Positions 35,299 through 45,317 are shown, counted from the first letter of the stretch. The stretch is DNA of 64,000 nt from Lasiodiplodia sp. COLG20 (GCA_009801085.1 VNWV01000001.1:4774001-4838000); one strand, 5' to 3'. Notes: generated by a model not told the origin, from the letters alone. Numbers and translations are program-made.

Positions 35299-36428
35299 CT
35301 AACGTGTTGCTGTTGTTACCTTCTTCTCCTGAGGACGAGCTGCTGGTGTGCGGACAACAACGCTCCTGTCCCTACTTCCACCTGCTGTGGATTCCGAAGT
35401 CTCGTTCTGGCCAGCATCAGAGGCTCTGACGTCCTCATACATCTCGCGATTGCGTCTAGCCATCCTGCTGGCAGTTCTTGCATTGTCTTCACGCCTGAGC
35501 TGCGCTTCATACTCCGCAGACCATTCAAGCAAGACTTTTGAGTAGTTCGACTCTTTGCTCTCATCCCAAGGGACCCCCAGAAGATCTGCGACGTACCGCT
35601 CTGGAAGGCCCACGATCCTCCTGAATCTCTCTTTTCGCATCTTTTTTCTTTCTTCTTTCTCTTTTTTCATTGCCTCCTCCTCATCGAGCTCGGCCATGTC
35701 GTCGTCCAGATCTTCGAGATCTCCGTTCTGCCTTGACTTTTTAAAGTGTTCTCGAGCGTGTTTGAAATCAGGGAGGGTGATTTTGCGAGATGCGCCGTCA
35801 TTCTTCTCCTCTCGGTCCTTGATTGCTCCCACGACAAAGAATTCCTTCATGACCCGGCTTGCGTTGGGATAGGTGGCTGCAAATTTGGCCATGCTGCGGA
35901 GTAGCTTGAGATCCCAGCCTAGAGCAGAGCCGTCGGGAGTGGCACTGTACGGGAGGCCGGACTCGACGCCTTCGCCCCAGTGCTTGACCAGCTTATCAAC
36001 GGCATTGAAGTGGCGCTTGAGCCTAACGAGTAAGGACTGCGCATCCCGGGAGAGCTGGTGCGCCTCTTGTTCCGGCGTCAATGATGGCCTGAGAGTAATC
36101 TGAGGAGTCTCGTTGCGGTTTAGCGACGCGTATGTCATTTCCTTCAGCTGCTCAACAACGAAGTCGCGGTCCTTGACCGTATGAGTACGGTTAGCCAGGT
36201 CGGCAAGGGCTCTGATGAGACAAGGCGGCCATTCGGACGGGGACTTGTATCGCATAAGACTCTGAGATGGCAGCCAGTCCTTCTTCTCATCGCCCCATTT
36301 ATCGCTCAGCGCGGCGAGGAGATCTTCGGTATCGATATCCTATCCTGTGCATTAGTGCGCATTGGTATTGTGCGTCGGATTTGCGGGTGCTGGAGAGGTC
36401 GTTGGAGACTTACATCGGATGCGCTCAT
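35299..36428 (-). CDS. Uncharacterised protein, paralogue A of the 43969 gene
   Basis: Minus-strand exons 36428-36414 and 36339-35299 give 351 aa. The 15-nt first exon encodes MSASD; the 74-nt intron is GTAAGT...GGATAG, and the acceptor is fixed by phase (a nearer CACAG would put a stop in frame). The start of exon 2 (DIDTEDLLAALSDKWGDEKK) aligns with the start of the 43969 protein (LRLDDLVKKWGPD). Shared blocks are P-x-x-L-I-x-A-L-x-x-L-A-x-R-T-x-T-x-x-D-R-D-F-V and S-A-L-x-W-D, with equal spacing. The middle is a charged Glu/Lys helix (DEEEAMKKEKEERKKMRKER), and the tail is Arg/Ser-rich and disordered. No signal peptide or membrane segment: probably intracellular. Function and family are not recognised. 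Confidence 0.72.
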
Positions 36429-36617
36429 GATGAGTGTCTTGTTTGTGCGGGTCGGGTGGTCGCGTGCCTAGTGGGGTGGTTGAAGAAGGTCGGGGCAGGT
36501 GCTCGATCGAAAAAGAAGTAGCAGCGAATGTCTCCCCTAGCAACGCACCTGCACTGGGCGGAACCCGTAGGCACCGCATAGAAAGCTTCCAACAGTCGTT
36601 CGGTGGCCTTTCATTTT

Positions 36618-37159
36618 TCATTCACCGATGATTGGCGTCGCAAGTCTAGTAATATCCGCTTCGCAACCCACACTCGCCACTTGACATACTTTTTTTTTCT
36701 GGCGCATTTGCGATAGCTTTCCCAGAGCTAGATATGTAGTGCCTTGGCTCCCCATAGCTGGTATCGGCGTCTCGAGCATCCTGGAGCGAAAGTGCTCCTC
36801 GGATTCTTCTGAGTCGCAGTCTTCCCTCTCCTCCGATGCCACGCTCGTCAGGTATGCCCCGTCGGGCTGGGTCACGATCTTTGCGCCCGCCTTCTGAAAC
36901 CTCTTGAATTCCTTTCTGCTTGACTTGGCCGGGTACCCTGTGTCGCTCCTTTGACCAGATGCATGGTCTTCTTGTTGACGGCCATGTCGACTCTTCCGCC
37001 GTGCATCCTAATCCACTTTTCGAGCTTTTCCTTCTTTGCAAACAGAGGTGATGCGCCAATGATGGCCATCCGGTGTCCCTGGAGAGCGTCGCCCGCGACA
37101 ACTACCGCGCCGAGCCATTTGGTACACTGAATTTCTTGTAGAAATTTTCGCTTCTGCTA
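36618..37159 (-). pseudogene. BRCT-like protein fragment broken by a frameshift
   Basis: Reading the minus strand from an in-frame TAG near 37159, the frame gives FLQEIQCTKWLGAVVVAGDA, LQGHRMAIIGASPLFAKKEK, LEKWIRMHGGRVDMAVNKKT and MHLVKG. This has the pattern of a BRCT domain: strand, G-(x)n-K helix, GG turn, THLV-like strand. At about 36945-36950 the sequence shifts by one base and continues in another frame as TGYPAKSSRKEFKRFQKAG through AKIVTQPDGAYLTSV to a stop at 36618. No intron of workable length bridges the shift. No good ATG or promoter is evident. It may be a decaying gene or an assembly error; the original function is unknown. BRCT identity is from pattern only. Confidence 0.5.
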
Positions 37160-37846
37160 CCTTGGCCTGAGTAGGCGGCAGTATGTCAGATACCTATTTG
37201 AATCTTTGAACAGATATTTGGCAATTCTCCATTTATTCTCCTATCAATTCTAATTTCGGTGCACCGGTGCTGGGCTTCATTGAGAATTCATACGTTGCTC
37301 CAACAATCGCGTGGCGTTGGACAGAAAACATCGCGACCAGGCTTCATACAGCCCTCCATTGAATGCTCATGGCATCATTAGTTTCATCACGAGAAACCTA
37401 AGTACGACGAAGTACTGTTGAAGTCGAAACATGGCCAAACCACGGGCCACACCCCTTCTTTTCTGCAGGCGCATCTGCAACCTTGCGTCTGTGTCAACGA
37501 TAATCAACAATATACAGATTACAGCAAGTTTCGAAGACAGGATGTTTGCAGCGAAGTAGCCTGAACCGGCGGTGGAGACTATTGGAAACTAGTGCCATTA
37601 ACTACGTCATCACTAACAGGGCCGCCATTATCCCTCAAGACTCTGCCAACTCCACACAACCCACAAGACCCCGCCCGCTCAAAGAACATCGGCCATCTCA
37701 AGTTCTGTACGTCCAAGCAGCTGCGGTTCGACACCACGGTAATCCCTGTCCTGGCCGTGTCCCTCATCCAGCAACCCTGTGCAAGAAACTTCCTCCCCGT
37801 CTTCCTTATAGCCAGCAAGATCCAAAGGCGCTTCCCTCCCGCAATC
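37160..37846. other. Upstream region of the antiporter gene
   Basis: 687 bp. The antiporter frame is open back to 37592 but has no conserved sequence there, so that stretch is treated as 5' UTR. Confidence 0.5.
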
Positions 37847-39313
37847 ATGACGTGGTCTCAACTGGAGCCCACGGCACCGCATCTGACCTACATTGTCCTG
37901 TCTTCTTTTCTCATCGTCTACGCGCTCTTCTCCCTTTTTATCCGCAACCGCCTGCACCTGTCCGAGCCGCCGCTAGCCACACTCTTTGGCATCATATTCG
38001 GACCACGAGGAGTCGGTATCCTGTATCCGCAGCGGTGGGGAATGGACGACCTTCACATGCAGGAATTCACCCGCTTGATCCTCGGTATCCAGGTCTTCGC
38101 CACCGGAATCGAGCTTCCACCGCGGTTTTTCAGCATAGGGCCGCAAGGGAATTGGCGCAGCATATTAATGCTGCTGGGACCGGTGATGATATTCGGGTGG
38201 CTCGTTTGTGCAGGGCTGATCCGGACACTTCTAGGAGTGGACTTTGTCATCGCGCTGATAATCTCGGCATGTCTGACCCCTACTGATCCAGTATTAGCAT
38301 CGTCGGTGTTGTCAAACTCACAGTTCTCGACCCGCGTGCCTAAGCGGGTGCGGCGGCTGTTGTCGGCGGAGAGCGGTTGTAACGACGGCGTGTCATTCCC
38401 TTTCCTGTACATCGGCATCTTCGCCCTGATGAGCGCGACGGCAGGCAAGGCGGTCAAGGACTGGATCCTTATCACACTGCTCTGGCAGTGCGCGCTGGGA
38501 ATCGCTCTCGGTGTCGCGCTCGGGTTAGCCGCCAACCGCGTCCTGCGTTTCGTCCACGCGCACGACTTCATCGGACGCGCCTCCTACCTCGTCTTCTACC
38601 TGCTCGCTGCCATCTTCTGCACTGGCGTCGCCGCTACGCTCGGGACTGATGACTTTCTGGTCGCCTTCAGCGCGGGCGTCGGCTTCAACCACGACGGCTG
38701 GTTCCGGCGCGAGATTGCGCAGACGCGCCTGCCGCACATCATCGACCTGCTTCTCAACAGCACCATGTTTGTCCTCTTCGGCGCGAGCATCCCTTGGTCC
38801 CATTTCGCCTCCTCACACCCAATCTTACCAGACTTCTCCGTGTCTCTGAATCCCGGCCGCCTTTTTGCCCTCCTCGTCTGCATCATCCTGCTCCGGCGCA
38901 TCCCCATCGTCCTCCTTTCGAAGCCGCTCATCCCAGACCTGCAGACGTACCGCGAAGCCCTCTTCGCTGGACACTTCAGCCCCATGGGTGTGGGCGCCCT
39001 CTTCCTTGCGCTCGAGGCGCGCGCGCAGCTCGAGACGGGCACTTCGCAGCCGATGCCGTATCCGCCGACCAATGGAAGCCTTCCGCCCCGGCGGGAGCTC
39101 GCCGTGCTCGTTGTGTGGCCAGTCGTGTGCTTTGTGGTGCTTGGTTCGACGATGGTGCATGGTCTGAGTACGCTGGCGATCAGTGTAGGAAGTCACTACG
39201 CGCGGAAAGAGGGAGAGCGCGCGCCGCTTATTGGGGCGGAGACAGAGGGGTTTGGCGCAATGGTGCATGATGAGGACGAGGTGGAGGAGGAGGAATGCGA
39301 AGAGGAAACGTAA
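37847..39313 (+). CDS. Na+/H+ antiporter, CPA1 (Sod2/Nha1 type)
   Basis: Single exon, 488 aa from ATG 37847. This start gives MTWSQLEPTAPHLTYIVLSS, matching the usual fungal beginning in which the first membrane helix follows directly. About 12 hydrophobic segments. The ion-binding TPTDP (144-148) and SAESGCNDGVS (173-183, with Asp180) motifs are intact, as is LSEPPLATLFGIIFGPRGVG. The short Arg/Lys then acidic tail (EDEVEEEECEEET) replaces the long cytosolic tail of Nha1, so the protein is closer in size to S. pombe Sod2. It should export Na+ or K+ in exchange for protons at the plasma membrane, in pH and salt tolerance. Upstream in-frame codons are unlikely to be used. Confidence 0.93.
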   Translation: MTWSQLEPTAPHLTYIVLSSFLIVYALFSLFIRNRLHLSEPPLATLFGIIFGPRGVGILYPQRWGMDDLHMQEFTRLILGIQVFATGIELPPRFFSIGPQGNWRSILMLLGPVMIFGWLVCAGLIRTLLGVDFVIALIISACLTPTDPVLASSVLSNSQFSTRVPKRVRRLLSAESGCNDGVSFPFLYIGIFALMSATAGKAVKDWILITLLWQCALGIALGVALGLAANRVLRFVHAHDFIGRASYLVFYLLAAIFCTGVAATLGTDDFLVAFSAGVGFNHDGWFRREIAQTRLPHIIDLLLNSTMFVLFGASIPWSHFASSHPILPDFSVSLNPGRLFALLVCIILLRRIPIVLLSKPLIPDLQTYREALFAGHFSPMGVGALFLALEARAQLETGTSQPMPYPPTNGSLPPRRELAVLVVWPVVCFVVLGSTMVHGLSTLAISVGSHYARKEGERAPLIGAETEGFGAMVHDEDEVEEEECEEET

Positions 39314-41060
39314 AGTCCCGGCTACCTAGCAATCTCCGAATGCCAATTTTCTCGTTCTTGTGTTTCTGCACGTATTCTCTCGCTGCTCATTGGCTTCGTA
39401 TGCTGGTCTTCAGCTAGCTCTGCGCTGTTCTCGCGTCGCGCGCCAGCAAAGTTTATTGCACCTCTGACGTCATGCGCTTGACGGTCGGAGCTGGCGCTTG
39501 CGGCGTCCGAACGTCCGAACCGTCCCGCAGATAGGTAGACGTCGTCCCGGTCTTTCTTCCTGTGCGTTGTCGCTTTTCACCTTTTTTTAGACAATGCCAG
39601 CCAAGCCTTCAGCCGCAACTGCGCGACCTCCCGCTTTCGCCTGCCACCGTTTGTCGCCTTTGTCCACGTTTGCACCCAAACAATGCCACGTTTGAACATC
39701 GTACAATGCAGCCACAGAAACTGAGGAGGATGCAAAGAGGCTCTTTCGGAGGGTCACGGAGTGGGAGGAACATGCAGAATCAGCAATTCAGGGTGCTGGA
39801 ATGGGCTTCGTGCTCGTAATCGGGTTGTGGAGGACGATTGATAAGAGCGGAGGTGAGATTCTGGGGACTAGACATGGGCGTTGGTAAAGTTCTGGCGAAG
39901 TGAGGTGACGCACTCTGATTCGGCGATGATCGCGATTCCGCATATACGAGCGTATTATTCACGAACTTTGGTCTCGCCGAGGAGACAAACGGTGAGCGGG
40001 CGCAAAAGCGGAATCTTCAGTAAGTGTAGAAAAGCACATATGGCCCATGGGCGAAATCGCAGTGGTGGCATACACGTCTTAGAGGCTGTCGCCTCTTTTT
40101 CACGCGGAATTTCTGTCTTGTCGTTTTGATTTCACACACCCCATTCTTCCTGGTCGTTTTCTTACTAGGAAGTCGTCGTATCGGGCTGCAGCACTTAACT
40201 TCACCCAGACAGGGACCCCGAGCGTCAAGCCCGACCGACCTCACCACTGAGTAGGCCGCAGACAATGCCAAGCTCCCTTCTCTCTTTTTCTCACCGCATG
40301 TTTTCTGTATATGTGTCGTAATTCTGCTAATTATAAGGTGTGCTGCCGTCGTTTGAGCTCTTTGGATTTTGCTGTGCGGACGTTGGGGTTTTGGCCAGCA
40401 GTTGGCGGCGCAGATTTCTGCCGCCAACACTTCGACCACAAATACGTCACCAGCCATTCCAGGCTCTTGAAGTGACAGCATAATCAAAGAGAGCAGCTAA
40501 CCTGTGAAGAGGTGAGGCACAGACGCGGCAAAGCAAGCGGCTGATACAACACGCGACACCGTAGCCTCCGCGATCGCGCGCCAGTTTTACCTGGGACAGT
40601 CCTCGTGGGCATCCTCATCGCAGCCGACACCGATTTCGCCGTCTTTTCATTGGCCCGATAGCCTTCGCCGTCTGGTGGCTTGGTTGACAGACGACCAGAT
40701 CCGACCTCAGTGTTGGCCTTTTGCCCACGCACGCGCCACATCCGGATATCCCATGATGGGCCAGCTGTTCGCGACGCCCGTTTAGTCAGGACCTTCAGCA
40801 CGCCTTTGTGCGCGCAGGTCACTCGGCTGCGCACTAAATCACCATAGCAAACATATAAATCAACCTTCCGTGTCGCGCCAGCCTCTCGCTTTCAACATTC
40901 TCTCCCGCGTCCAGAACTTTCGCAACTTGACGACTCCATTGTTGTTTTCGACGTCTCAGACACATCCTCCACACCCTACTTCAATCTGCGGTCCGCGCTA
41001 AGCTTTCAGACCATTTTCGCCTCTGACTTTCCGCTTCTGACTGCCCCGATCTACACAAAT
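39314..41060. other. Intergenic region, 1.75 kb
   Basis: No supportable gene. ORFs at 39562-39819, 40017-40487 and 40484-40834 lack recognisable features. Confidence 0.5.
40854..40859 (+). promoter_or_regulatory. TATA-like box of the ORP1-like gene
   Basis: ACATATAAATC, about 205 bp upstream of ATG 41061, followed by a pyrimidine-rich leader. Confidence 0.35.
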
Positions 41061-42407
41061 ATGATCCGCCGCCTGAACTCTTCTTCCCCACCGGGGCTCA
41101 GGCGCACCTCTGCTCCACCCGTACTCCCTTCCACGCCGACTACTCGCAGACCCAGAGACACCATCGACGTTATGCGCGTCGAAGCCCTTCTCAACCCTGT
41201 GGATGACGAGCGCGGATCTAGAGTCCACCATGAAGCTGCCACCGCTCTCCTCGAGCTTAGCTCAGGACCAAGTAAGCCAGCCAACCTTCCATCATCCGCT
41301 TCTGACCAACCATTGCTCATAACTGCATCAGGTACCCCGGCAACCTCGATAATCGCTCAGCTCCCTGGAGCTCACCGCGACACTTGGAACAGCCCCTTGT
41401 TCCATTCCTCTGCTGCCTACAACACCAACCTGCCGTCTACTGCATCCGAGGCTGGGGAGAGCTCATCCGAATTTGCTCCTTCTCCGTCTCCGCTTGGTGG
41501 CGGCTCACCCCTCTCACGCACTCACGTTGAGAACCTCACCCTCGATCAAGACGACGAACTCCTCCTCGCACGTGGCGGCACTCTCCCTTCTAGCGACGAC
41601 ATTGATGACGGCGACCATGGTATGTCAAGCCTCTCTCCGCATCGCCACCTTCGCTCACGCCCGCTAACCTCTGCGGCTCCTCCTCCAACAGAAACCGCTG
41701 GCGACCCGCAGAACCGCGAGTTCACGTGCTGGGTGAGGCAGGACGGCTGCGCGACGGGGCAGTACACGCTGGACCTGTCGCGCAAGATGGTGTCGGACTA
41801 TTTTGGACGCAACAAAGCGGGCACGCGCAAGGTGCAAGAAGGGCGGTGGATCCGGGCGTGCCGCAAGCACTACCAGCGCAAGTCGTACCAGGACCAGTGG
41901 CGCTGGCACAAGGGCTTCGTGGTGATCCAGCAGCTGCGCCTCATCGCCGAGCAGCAGCCCAGTCCGCCGCTGCGCTTCAAGGTCAGCCTCAAGAGCAGCG
42001 AGGAGAAGCGCCTCAACCACTACAAGGGCACCCTCGTCGACCAGAAGCGCCTCTTCCATGCCTCCGCCGACGAGGCCACCCGAATCGACCCCGACCAGCC
42101 CGACCACGCCCCCCTGGCGGTGCTGCAGGAGATCAAGGAGTTTGTGAACAACAATGGCGATGCGCAGGCGTGCTTGGGCCTGGACGAGTGCGTCGCCTTG
42201 GTCGGACACGCGATCGAGATGGTCAAGAGCGACAGATGCCGCCGCTTGCCGCTGTTCGAGATGATGCCCATGTTTGCGGACGAGGGCAAGCAGGGCCGCA
42301 AGGCGAAGAAGACGCCGCCGCCGAAGAAGGGTGCGGCTAGTCAGAAGCGCAAGCCTGCTGGTGGCAATGGTGGTGGCGGCAACGCTCTGAAGCGCGCGAA
42401 AGCGTGA
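41061..42407 (+). CDS. ORP1-like nuclear/DNA-binding protein, two in-frame introns
   Basis: The frame 41061-42407 is open (448 codons), but two stretches have intron hallmarks and lengths divisible by three. 41273-41332 (60 nt) is GTAAGC...ATCAG. 41620-41691 (72 nt) is GTATGT with a GCTAAC branch-like site and CAACAG. Removing them gives 404 aa in exons 41061-41272, 41333-41619 and 41692-42407. The N-terminal half is Ser/Pro-rich and disordered. A conserved core follows: EFTCWVRQDGCATGQYTLDL, SRKMVSDYFGRNKAGTRKV, WIRACRKHYQRKSYQ, which resembles the core of fungal ORP1-like proteins. The C-terminus is a Lys/Gly-rich nuclear-signal-type tail (KKTPPPKKG, QKRKPAG, KRAKA). In Magnaporthe, ORP1 is linked to appressorium penetration; that name rests on my memory of the core. 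Confidence 0.75.
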   Translation: MIRRLNSSSPPGLRRTSAPPVLPSTPTTRRPRDTIDVMRVEALLNPVDDERGSRVHHEAATALLELSSGPSKPANLPSSASDQPLLITASGTPATSIIAQLPGAHRDTWNSPLFHSSAAYNTNLPSTASEAGESSSEFAPSPSPLGGGSPLSRTHVENLTLDQDDELLLARGGTLPSSDDIDDGDHGMSSLSPHRHLRSRPLTSAAPPPTETAGDPQNREFTCWVRQDGCATGQYTLDLSRKMVSDYFGRNKAGTRKVQEGRWIRACRKHYQRKSYQDQWRWHKGFVVIQQLRLIAEQQPSPPLRFKVSLKSSEEKRLNHYKGTLVDQKRLFHASADEATRIDPDQPDHAPLAVLQEIKEFVNNNGDAQACLGLDECVALVGHAIEMVKSDRCRRLPLFEMMPMFADEGKQGRKAKKTPPPKKGAASQKRKPAGGNGGGGNALKRAKA

Positions 42408-43250
42408 GATACTTTCTCACTCACCGGTTCCTTTCTGGCTAACGGATGCGGGTGGATGGTGTGGCTCAAGTGCTATGGTATTTTTTTCTTATGTTGCATG
42501 ATCGGGTAGCTCTTCTTCTCTACGGTTTGTAGAGGACTTGCATTGGCTGGCTGAGAAAGGAATCGGCGTCTCTGTGTGGTTTACTAGCTCTCCTTTCTCC
42601 TTTGCGGCCTCAGAGACGCGGTATGATGGAGGAGCAATGGAGATTTTCTCATGAGGATGTTTCTCATGACTTCGATTAGACGCTAGTAGATAGTAATGCA
42701 CATCGTAGCACTAACATGGACTCCTTGGCTTCTTAACAATTCACAAGGCGTGAGTGAGAACTGTCTATAGACTATAGTCGCGATTGTAGAGTTGTGGGTA
42801 CTGATATTTGCGGGGAGAGAGATTCAGCCCAGTTCTGGGCTTGCTACCAGTCGAGCCATCGACATTCAGTGGGTTTGGATGTTGTAGCTCCGGCTTGGGC
42901 AGATATTGTTCGTACAGGTGTGTTGGTAGCTAGGCTTGCATTTCTGGAGACTCTTTTTGAACATCTCTGACAGAGCTAGGACTCCAACAAGTATGGATGG
43001 CACCACTTTGACGTGCCGAAACTGACTGTTCGGTAAAGATAGGGTGGGTGCTGCCTGTAGGTATGATATCTGACTGTCATTCAGCGATAGAAGTGTGACG
43101 TGCTTGTTGGTGACGGAGGTCTGATCGCAGTTAGTGAAGTCCCGCGGCCTTTGGCTGTTGGACTTGCACAGGGGGTTATCGCAGCTGACGGCCAGCATGA
43201 AGAACAGTATGGCTCCAGACGTAACTATTCCTCAGCTCTTTGGAAAATGA

Positions 43251-43340
43251 CAAACGTGGGTAGCTGAAGCCATCGTCGGGACATTATGTAGAATTTTTAA
43301 TTTTACATTCTCGTCCGGACGATAGCTTCAACTACCCATG
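43251..43340 (-). repeat. MITE-like inverted-repeat element, copy 1
   Basis: About 26-bp arms: 43256-43281 (TGGGTAGCTGAAGCCATCGT then CGGGA) and the reverse complement at 43312-43340 (CGTCCGGACGATAGCTTCAA then CTACCCATG), around an AT-rich loop. Left end ACAAACGTGGG corresponds to the right end of copy 2, so this copy is in opposite orientation. It is the most diverged of the full copies. Confidence 0.75.
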
Positions 43341-43840
43341 ACATGAGCAAATTTACGGTAGCAATCCGCTGCGAGAGAGGACTGTAGTGCTATCTAGTAC
43401 TTGAATTACCAAGGGTATATAGCTTCTACCAGCGACCGTTACTGATAACTAGTAGCTCTCCTGCACCTTAGGGCCCAAGGTGCAATGGGAAGAGACGCAC
43501 GCCCTCCGTTTGTCCGCGTGGCTTGCGGTGTGGTGGTCTTTGATAAGTCTTCGCACGACAGTCTTAATGCGTTCGATTCCGCTATTAGTTCTACACTTTT
43601 TTGCTATTTCTTTTTGGCATTTCTTTTTCTCCTTCATTTTGTAATCTTGCCTGCATGATGCGACAAGCTGTTGTCTTACCGTAACTAGTGGTTGAATGCA
43701 CAAGAGCGAATTCAGTGCAAGCCTTGGAGGTGAGGTGCATTTGTATCCGCATCTTCACATGACGTAATACCACCTTCTATCACATGCTCTTCTCTTCCTT
43801 CCCTTCTAGGTAGCTCCTTCCTATTGCTCAACCTCATCCG

Positions 43841-43900
43841 CACGTGACGGGGTTGCTGCGTCCAGCTGCCAACCTTCTGCCGCAAGCCCCAGCCTATATA
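43841..43900 (+). promoter_or_regulatory. Promoter elements of paralogue B (E-box CACGTG and TATA)
   Basis: CACGTG at 43841-43846 (palindromic, bHLH-type site) and CTATATAAA at about 43894-43902, some 70 bp before ATG 43969. Spacing is typical for a well-expressed fungal gene. Confidence 0.5.
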
Positions 43901-43968
43901 AACCCCTCCTCCAACTCCATCTTCCGACCCTCGCTCATCCAAGCTCATCCAACCTCACGGCTTGCAAG

Positions 43969-44814
43969 ATGGGCGACAACCAGAAACTCATTACTCAACT
44001 GCGCCTCGACGACCTGGTGAAGAAATGGGGCCCGGATCCGGTCAACTGGGGAATCCCTCACACCTCGAAGCTTCTTGAGCGACAGCCGCAGAACTTGCCG
44101 CGTCACCTCATCGCCGCCCTCCATCGTCTGGCGAAGCGCACTCGTACGCATGCCGACCGCGACTTCGTCACCCGCAAGATCCGCGACAAGATGACCGACC
44201 GCATCACCGACGCTCTGTTTGAGCCTCCCACCGCGCCCTTGGACAGGGACGATCTCATTCCCTCGGACGTCGATCACGTCTACAACACGCTCCAGAAGAC
44301 CATCGAAGCCGTTGACGCCCTGTACGAAGCAAGTGACGACAACCCTTTCCGATGGCTCCCTCACAACCACCAGCTGGCTGATTCCGCCCTCGCGTGGGAC
44401 TTCGCATTCATCAAGCATTTCACGGCCCTCATGAAAGCTCACCCTGGCCGCGACATCATCATGTCCACGAAGGTCTTCCCGCGCGCTATCGAGAGTAGGC
44501 GCGAACTCAACCCGAACTGCCCGGACTGGCTCACCACAAAGGACCTGATTTCCGCTCCCGACATCTACGCCAAGGTCTTCAAGGAGATATTCAGTGAGAT
44601 GCGGGAGAACGAGGAGGAGGAAGAGAGCGAGGAGGAGGGTGAGCAGGAGGAGCCGGAGAAGGAGAAGGCTGAGGAGCCCAAGTACCCTTCTGCTCCGCGG
44701 TACAAGACCGCATACGGCAAGATGCTCGCGGAGCGTCTTGACAATCTGGAGTTGGGCTTCGAGGATGTCCGCAGGAATCTCGAGGAGGCGAAGAAGGAGA
44801 TCCGGGGTCGGTAG
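43969..44814 (+). CDS. Uncharacterised protein, paralogue B of the 35299 gene
   Basis: Single exon, 281 aa, starting MGDNQKLITQLRLDDLVKKW. Blocks shared with paralogue A are LPRHLIAALHRLAKRTRTHA then DRDFVTRKI (about 45-73), and SALAWDFAFIKHFTALMKAH (about 137-156). The middle differs, and the C-terminal part has an acidic run (Glu-rich, about 207-235) then a basic coiled-coil-like end. No signal peptide or membrane segment. TATA and CACGTG elements sit upstream. The 3' flank begins with a palindromic repeat copy 76 bp after the stop. The family is not recognised; a lineage-restricted family with two diverged copies here is the simplest reading. Confidence 0.78.
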   Translation: MGDNQKLITQLRLDDLVKKWGPDPVNWGIPHTSKLLERQPQNLPRHLIAALHRLAKRTRTHADRDFVTRKIRDKMTDRITDALFEPPTAPLDRDDLIPSDVDHVYNTLQKTIEAVDALYEASDDNPFRWLPHNHQLADSALAWDFAFIKHFTALMKAHPGRDIIMSTKVFPRAIESRRELNPNCPDWLTTKDLISAPDIYAKVFKEIFSEMRENEEEEESEEEGEQEEPEKEKAEEPKYPSAPRYKTAYGKMLAERLDNLELGFEDVRRNLEEAKKEIRGR

Positions 44815-44889
44815 ATGTACTCTGATTGCTTGATACACAAAATGGGAGATCTGAACTGATGATGAGATAACTTCAATTTATTTTCGCCC

Positions 44890-44985
44890 GTGCCATGGGT
44901 ATGTGAAGCTATCGTCCGGATGTAAATGTCTTATTATTAATTGAACATTTAAATCCGGACGATAGCTTCAACTACCCACGTTTGT
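44890..44985 (+). repeat. MITE-like inverted-repeat element, copy 2
   Basis: Arms of about 36 bp: left TGCCATGGGTATGTGAAGCT then ATCGTCCGGATGTAAATGTC, right the near-exact reverse complement ending CTACCCACGTTTGT, with a 10-15 base AT loop. It lies 76 bp downstream of the paralogue B stop codon, so transcription could run through the hairpin. Confidence 0.8.
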
Positions 44986-45056
44986 TTATTTTTCTCGATA
45001 TACGATGCTTATAAAATAATGTCAATTGCACGTAGTGATTCAAAATAAAGTTTTTT

Positions 45057-45120
45057 TTTCCATGCCATGGGTATTTGAAGCTTGTAGCTAAAACAGCTTT
45101 CGACGAAGCAACGTTACAAT
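45057..45120 (+). repeat. MITE-like element, copy 3 (left end only)
   Basis: TGCCATGGGTATTTGAAGCT matches the left end of copies 2 and 4, then diverges into GCTTGTAGCTAAAACAGCTT and following bases, which recur at 45269-45317. No right arm is present. Confidence 0.6.
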
Positions 45121-45156
45121 TCCATCCCATTAACAAACCCCCCATATTTATTCTTG

Positions 45157-45255
45157 TTCATGCCATGGGTATCTGAAGCTATCGTCCGGATGCAAACGTC
45201 AAATTAATAATTATACATCCACGTCCGGACGATAGCTTCAACTACCCAGCTTTGT
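45157..45255 (+). repeat. MITE-like inverted-repeat element, copy 4
   Basis: Left arm TGCCATGGGTATCTGAAGCT then ATCGTCCGGATG; right arm CGTCCGGACGATAGCTTCAA then CTACCCAGCTTTGT; AT-rich loop between. It is flanked by two direct copies of a roughly 45-bp segment (45080-45120 and 45269-45317). Confidence 0.8.
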
Positions 45256-45268
45256 CCCTTTTTCCGTG

Positions 45269-45317
45269 GCTTGCAGCCAAGACCAAAAAAACAGCTTTCG
45301 CCAAAGCAACATCACAA
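45269..45317. repeat. Direct repeat of the 45080-45120 segment
   Basis: GCTTGCAGCCAAG, an A-run, CAGCTTTCGCCAAAGCAAC and TCACAA match GCTTGTAGC...CAGCTTTCGACGAAGCAAC...TTACAA at 45080-45120, in the same orientation. Confidence 0.65.

Larger units (their letters stand above)
42408..43968. other. Intergenic region with one inverted-repeat element
   Basis: 1.56 kb. The left part is the ORP1-like gene 3' flank. The palindromic element lies at 43251-43340, and the paralogue B promoter at the right end. No gene supported. Confidence 0.5.

Noticed and set aside
37592..37846. 85-codon N-terminal extension of the antiporter
   Set aside because: No antiporter homologue begins this way; the ATG at 37847 directly precedes the conserved first helix.
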